A model generated the notes under the pieces. The model was not told the origin of the DNA and did not search any database. It saw only the letters and a list, made by a program, of their open reading frames with translations. The position numbers and the translations under genes are program-made. Below are positions 5,202-8,689 of a stretch of 8,689 nucleotides of DNA, in pieces. Each line of letters starts with the position of its first letter. Within the stretch, counting starts at the first letter, position 1. This stretch comes from an uncultured Oscillospiraceae bacterium. Its GTDB lineage: Bacteria > Bacillota > Clostridia > Oscillospirales > Oscillospiraceae. The DNA lies in NCBI GenBank assembly GCA_934546685.1, contig CAKTEB010000090.1:1-8689 (forward strand), written 5' to 3'.

Positions 5202-6197
5202 TTGTCTAAGCTCAAAGATACCGATTTCCTGTATATCTCTACCCGGCTTCGGAGCATGGAAAACCGTCTGCTCAGCCACGAGCGCATGGAGCGGATGCTG
5301 GAGGCCCGCACCGACGAGGATGCTGCAAAGGTTCTCGCGGAGTGCGGCTACACCGGCCTCGACAAGCCTGGCATGGACGCCCTGTCCGCGTCCCTGAGTC
5401 AGGCCCGGGCCGAAACCTTTGCCGAGCTGGCGGCCATGAGCCCCAACGCGGATATGGTAGATGTATTCAGGATCAAATATGATTATCACAACCTCAAGGC
5501 GCTGATGAAATGCGCCCACACCGGGAAGGATCCCGACGGCATGCTCATCGACGCCGGGCGCTATCCCCTCCCGGAGATCAAGCGGGCTGTGCTCCAGGGT
5601 GAGACCAGCGGGCTCTCCGACGACTGCCGCCGGGCCCTGGCCGCCGCCCAGGAGATCCTCTCCGCCACCGGCGATCCCCAGAAAAGCGACTTTTCTCTGG
5701 ATAAGGCCTGCTATGGGGAGATGGTCGCCACAGCCCAGCGCTCCGGCAGCCAGTTTCTGCTGGATTATGTGCGGCTTCAGATCGACGCCGCCAACCTCAA
5801 GTCCGCCGTCCGCTGCATCCGCATGAGGAAGGACATGGATTTTCTGAAGAATGCCCTGCTCCCCGGGGGCAGCGTTTCCCTGGAGTCCATCCTCTCCTGT
5901 GCCATGGGCGGCGGCAGCCTGACGAGCGTGTTCACCGGCTCCCTCTCTGAGGCGGCCGCGGCAGGCGACGCCGTGAAGAAGGGCGGCCGTCAGACGGAGT
6001 TTGAAAAGCTCCTGGACAACGCCCTGAACGCCTATCTCCAGAAGAGCCGCCTGGTATCCTTCGGTGACAGCGTTCTGGTGGCCTATGCGGCGGCCAAGGA
6101 AAACGAGATCACCGCCGCCCGGATCATCATGTCCGGCAGACTGGGCGGCGTCCCCACGGATTCCATCCGGGAAAGGCTGCGTGATTCTTATGTATAA
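5202..6197 (+). CDS. ntpC: V/A-type ATPase subunit C (d subunit, rotor coupling)
   Basis: A 331-residue soluble helical protein of the V-ATPase C/d (AC39-like) family. The family forms a funnel on the cytosolic face of the K ring and links it to the central D-F shaft. The start KDTDFLYISTRLRSME and the internal FRIKYDYHNLKALMKC (near 90) match the family, as does the repeat-like block DYVRLQIDAANLKSAVRCIRM (near 190), which is its internal duplicate. The C-terminus, with AAKENEITAARIIMSGRLGGV, is typical. Translation starts at TTG, placed by a strong ribosome binding site. There are no membrane segments. Its last 8 nt overlap the start of the next gene (ATGTATAA). Length matches the usual 330-350. 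Confidence 0.95.
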   Translation: MSKLKDTDFLYISTRLRSMENRLLSHERMERMLEARTDEDAAKVLAECGYTGLDKPGMDALSASLSQARAETFAELAAMSPNADMVDVFRIKYDYHNLKALMKCAHTGKDPDGMLIDAGRYPLPEIKRAVLQGETSGLSDDCRRALAAAQEILSATGDPQKSDFSLDKACYGEMVATAQRSGSQFLLDYVRLQIDAANLKSAVRCIRMRKDMDFLKNALLPGGSVSLESILSCAMGGGSLTSVFTGSLSEAAAAGDAVKKGGRQTEFEKLLDNALNAYLQKSRLVSFGDSVLVAYAAAKENEITAARIIMSGRLGGVPTDSIRERLRDSYV

Positions 6198-6498
6198 AAT
6201 TGCAGTCATGGGAGATCGGGACAGCATTCTGGGCTTCGGCGCCCTGGGTCTCGACGTATTCCCCTCCGAGGATCCCCAGGAGGCCCGGCACATCCTGCAC
6301 AAGCTGGCCCGGGAGGACTACGCCATCATCTATATGACCGAGCAGCTGGCCTCCCAGCTCCCCGGCGAGATCGCCCGGTATCAGGACAGCGTCACACCGG
6401 CCATTATCCTGATCCCCGGCAAGGGCGGCAGCCTGGGCATCGGCACCGACGCGCTGCAAAGCGCGGTGGAGCGTGCCGTAGGCGCCGACATTCTCTGA
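6190..6498 (+). CDS. ntpF: V/A-type ATPase subunit F (central stalk)
   Basis: A 102-residue protein of the V-ATPase F family; the E. hirae homologue is called NtpG. It binds subunit D on the central rotor and contacts the A3B3 head. MYKIAVMGDRDSILGFGALG is the conserved N-terminal beta strand and glycine-rich turn of its Rossmann-like fold. DYAIIYMTEQLASQL and PAIILIPGKGGSLGIG follow, and the C-terminal helix ends in AVGADIL. The frame is open further upstream, but ATG at 6190 gives the family length and start. It overlaps the last 8 nt of ntpC as ATGTATAA, with only a weak GGGAAAGG 13 nt away, so translation is probably by reinitiation or coupling. A 48-nt gap separates it from ntpA. Confidence 0.95.
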   Translation: MYKIAVMGDRDSILGFGALGLDVFPSEDPQEARHILHKLAREDYAIIYMTEQLASQLPGEIARYQDSVTPAIILIPGKGGSLGIGTDALQSAVERAVGADIL

Positions 6499-6546
6499 TT
6501 AACACTTCTATTTGTATCGAAATTTAGCGTAAAGGAATGATAGCGA

Positions 6547-8325
6547 ATGGCAACTGGTACTGTTGTCAAGGTTTCCGGACCTCTGGTGGTCGCCGAGGGC
6601 CTTGCGGACGCCAACATGTATGACGTGGTCCGTGTTGGCCCCCAGCGCCTGATCGGCGAGATCATCGAGATGCGCGGCGACAATGCCTCCATCCAGGTCT
6701 ATGAGGAAACCTCCGGCCTCGGCCCCGGCGTCCAGGTGGAAACCACCGGCTTCCCCCTGAGCGTAGAGCTTGGCCCCGGCATGATTGAAAATATTTACGA
6801 CGGCATTCAGCGCCCCCTGGAGAAGATCATGGAGCGCTGCGGCAACACCATCTCCCGCGGCATTGAGGTCTCCCCCATCGACCACGAGAAGAAGTGGGAC
6901 TTTGTCGCCACCGCAAAGGTCGGCGACCATGTGATCGGCGGCGATATTCTGGGCACCGTCCAGGAGACCACCGTCATGGAGCACCGGATCATGGTGCCCT
7001 ACGGCACCGAAGGCACCATCAAGGAGATCAAATCCGGCTCCTTCAACGTGCTGGAGACCATCTGCGTCCTGGACTGCGACGGCAAGACCGTAGAGCTCCC
7101 CATGATGCAGCGCTGGGCTGTCCGTAACGGCCGCCCCTATAAGAATAAGCTCTCCCCCAATCAGCCCCTGTGCTCCGGCCAGCGTGTCATCGACACCATG
7201 TTCCCGGTGGCAAAGGGCGGCACCGCCTGCGTCCCCGGCCCCTTCGGCTCCGGCAAGACCGTGATCCAGCACCAGCTGGCAAAGTGGTCTGACGTAGATC
7301 TGGTGGTCTATATCGGCTGCGGCGAGCGCGGCAACGAGATGACCGACGTTCTGCGGGAATTCCCCGAGCTGGTGGATCCCCGTACCGGCGACTCCATTAT
7401 GAAGCGCACCGTGCTCATCGCCAACACCTCTGATATGCCCGTGGCGGCCCGTGAGGCCTCCATCTACACCGGCATCACCATCGCCGAGTACTTCCGGGAT
7501 ATGGGCTATGATGTGGCCGTTATCGCCGACTCCACCTCCCGCTGGGCTGAGGCTCTCCGTGAGATGTCCGGCCGTCTAGAGGAGATGCCCGGCGAGGAGG
7601 GCTACCCCGCTTACCTGGCCTCCCGTCTTGCGCAGTTCTACGAGCGCGCCGGTGTGGTCAAGTGCATCGGCTCCGAGGATCGTCAGGGCAGCCTGACCGC
7701 CATCGGCGCAGTTTCCCCTCCCGGCGGCGATACCTCCGAGCCTGTCTCCCAGGCCACCATGCGGATCGTCAAGGTGTTCTGGGGCCTGGATTCCTCCCTG
7801 GCCTACGCCCGCCACTTCCCCGCCATCAACTGGCTGAACTCCTACTCCCTGTATATGGACACCCTCCAGCCCTGGCTGGATGAGAACGTCAATAAGGACT
7901 GGACCAAGGACCGTTACCGCGCCATGGCCACCCTCCAGGAGGAGGCGGAGCTGGACGAGATCGTCAAGATGGTCGGTAAGGATTCTCTGGGCGTGGATGA
8001 CCAGCTGACTCTGGAGATCGCGAAGATGATCCGTGAGGACTTCCTCCAGCAGAACTCCTTCAATGAGATCGACTGGTACTCCTCCTTTGACCGTCAGTTC
8101 CGGCTGCTGAAGCTGATCCTGGATTACGACAGCCTCTGCCGGGACGCCGTGGCCAAGGGCGCTCCTCTGAAGGAGCTCACCGCCATCGACGCAAGAGAGA
8201 AGATCGGCCGCGCCAAGTCCGTGCCCGACGACGAGTATGTTGCCGCCTATCAGAAGATTGAGGACGACATGACCGCGCAGATCGAAAAAATTATCGCAAA
8301 GGCAGGTGCCCAGGACTATGATTAA
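6547..8325 (+). CDS. ntpA: V/A-type ATPase catalytic subunit A
   Basis: A 592-residue catalytic subunit, three of which hydrolyse or make ATP in the A3B3 head. Layout: N-terminal beta barrel (about 1-75), the A-specific bulge or non-homologous region (about 110-190), the nucleotide-binding domain, and a C-terminal helical domain. The P-loop GPFGSGKT is at 231-238 with Lys237. The catalytic glutamate lies in CGERGNE (Glu260). Walker B is VAVIADSTSRWAE with Asp328, followed by the conserved SGRLEEMPGEEGYPAYL. All match E. hirae NtpA. The ATG at 6547 has AAAGGA 10 nt upstream and gives the family start MATGTVVKVSGPLVVAEGL. The stop overlaps the next start by 8 nt (ATGATTAA). Complete and intact. 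Confidence 0.98.
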   Translation: MATGTVVKVSGPLVVAEGLADANMYDVVRVGPQRLIGEIIEMRGDNASIQVYEETSGLGPGVQVETTGFPLSVELGPGMIENIYDGIQRPLEKIMERCGNTISRGIEVSPIDHEKKWDFVATAKVGDHVIGGDILGTVQETTVMEHRIMVPYGTEGTIKEIKSGSFNVLETICVLDCDGKTVELPMMQRWAVRNGRPYKNKLSPNQPLCSGQRVIDTMFPVAKGGTACVPGPFGSGKTVIQHQLAKWSDVDLVVYIGCGERGNEMTDVLREFPELVDPRTGDSIMKRTVLIANTSDMPVAAREASIYTGITIAEYFRDMGYDVAVIADSTSRWAEALREMSGRLEEMPGEEGYPAYLASRLAQFYERAGVVKCIGSEDRQGSLTAIGAVSPPGGDTSEPVSQATMRIVKVFWGLDSSLAYARHFPAINWLNSYSLYMDTLQPWLDENVNKDWTKDRYRAMATLQEEAELDEIVKMVGKDSLGVDDQLTLEIAKMIREDFLQQNSFNEIDWYSSFDRQFRLLKLILDYDSLCRDAVAKGAPLKELTAIDAREKIGRAKSVPDDEYVAAYQKIEDDMTAQIEKIIAKAGAQDYD

Positions 8326-8689
8326 AGAATACCGCACCATCTCCGAGGTCTCCGGCCCTCTGATGCTGGTGAAAAATGTAGAGGGCGTCACCTATGACGA
8401 GCTGGGCGAGATCGAACTCCCCAACGGCGAGCGCCGGCTCTGCCAGGTGCTGGAGGTAGACGGCCCCGACGCGCTGGTACAGCTGTTTGATTCCTCCGCA
8501 GGCATCAACCTTGCCAAGAGCAAGGTCCGCTTCCTGGGTCATCCCCTGCAGCTGGGCGTTTCCGAGGATATGCTGGGCCGCGTTTTCGACGGCATGGGCA
8601 ATCCCATCGACGGCGGCCCGGATATTTTGCCGGACACCTACATGGACATCAACGGTCTGCCCATGAACCCCGCCGCCCGGAACTATCCC
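8318..8689 (+). CDS. ntpB: V/A-type ATPase subunit B (non-catalytic), 3'-partial
   Basis: The regulatory, non-catalytic partner of subunit A in the A3B3 head. Only the first 124 codons of about 460 are in the window, and the frame runs open to the edge. MIKEYRTISEVSGPLMLV is the family start, followed by the beta-barrel strand QVLEVDGPDALVQLF. Next come GINLAKSKVRFLGHPLQLGVS and GRVFDGMGNPIDGGP, which lead into the nucleotide-binding domain. The P-loop-like region and arginine finger lie beyond the edge and cannot be checked. ATG at 8318 overlaps the end of ntpA (ATGATTAA), with AAAGGCAGG about 10 nt upstream. Subunit D is expected next, by analogy with E. hirae. Confidence 0.96.
   Translation, partial: MIKEYRTISEVSGPLMLVKNVEGVTYDELGEIELPNGERRLCQVLEVDGPDALVQLFDSSAGINLAKSKVRFLGHPLQLGVSEDMLGRVFDGMGNPIDGGPDILPDTYMDINGLPMNPAARNYP

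Noticed and set aside
6064..6189. An extended start for subunit F about 42 codons upstream.
   Set aside because: The extension lies inside ntpC in another frame. The family start MYKIAVMGD falls at 6190.
5172..6302. A 376-codon minus-strand frame opposite ntpC, and similar long antisense frames opposite leuA, ntpF and ntpA.
   Set aside because: All lie opposite well-supported genes, lack ribosome binding sites and recognisable domains, and are explained by the same codon bias.
6499..6546. A possible internal promoter in the gap between ntpF and ntpA.
   Set aside because: No -10/-35 pair with acceptable spacing is seen; the gap holds only the ribosome binding site of ntpA.
1..8689. CRISPR arrays, insertion sequences, tRNA or rRNA genes, phage or defence genes.
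   Set aside because: No regularly spaced repeats, transposase-like proteins, terminal inverted repeats or structural RNA signatures were found; the window is nearly filled by leuA and the ATPase operon.

Overview
The window suggests a GC-rich anaerobic member of the Firmicutes, probably class Clostridia and possibly near the Oscillospiraceae. This is an inference from several signs: strong third-position GC in the genes, AT-rich spacers with sigma-A-like promoter elements, Shine-Dalgarno starts, a type-2 (Mycobacterium-like) LeuA, and a bacterial V/A-type ATPase operon in the Enterococcus hirae ntp order. All genes are on the + strand.

Region 1 (1-1300) is the 3' three quarters of leuA, 2-isopropylmalate synthase, the first step of leucine synthesis. 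Its 5' end lies outside the window. Two rho-independent terminators in tandem (about 1304-1374) end it and insulate it from what follows.

Region 2 (1375-1800) is an AT-rich control region with no convincing gene. It holds a good promoter (-10 at 1472-1477) with a perfect 19-bp palindrome over its predicted start site. A second, nearer -10 box (1686-1691) is embedded in a thrice-repeated 8-mer, AATCAGGA. A GC-rich hairpin stands just before the first operon gene.

Region 3 (1801-8689) is most of a V/A-type ATPase operon in the order G/H - I - K - E - C - F - A - B; B is cut by the window edge and subunit D is expected next. G/H and E form the peripheral stalks, I (a) and K (c ring) form the membrane motor, C (d) and F belong to the central stalk, and A and B make the catalytic head. 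Genes abut or overlap tightly: 0 nt between G/H and I, and 8-nt overlaps at C/F and A/B. The only gaps are short and each carries a ribosome binding site. The K subunit keeps every Na+-ligand residue known from E. hirae NtpK, so the enzyme is predicted to move Na+, either exporting it with ATP or making ATP from a Na+ gradient.

The coding part is a conventional, well-known system, and I see no sign of an undescribed one. The least explained material is the control region upstream of the operon.
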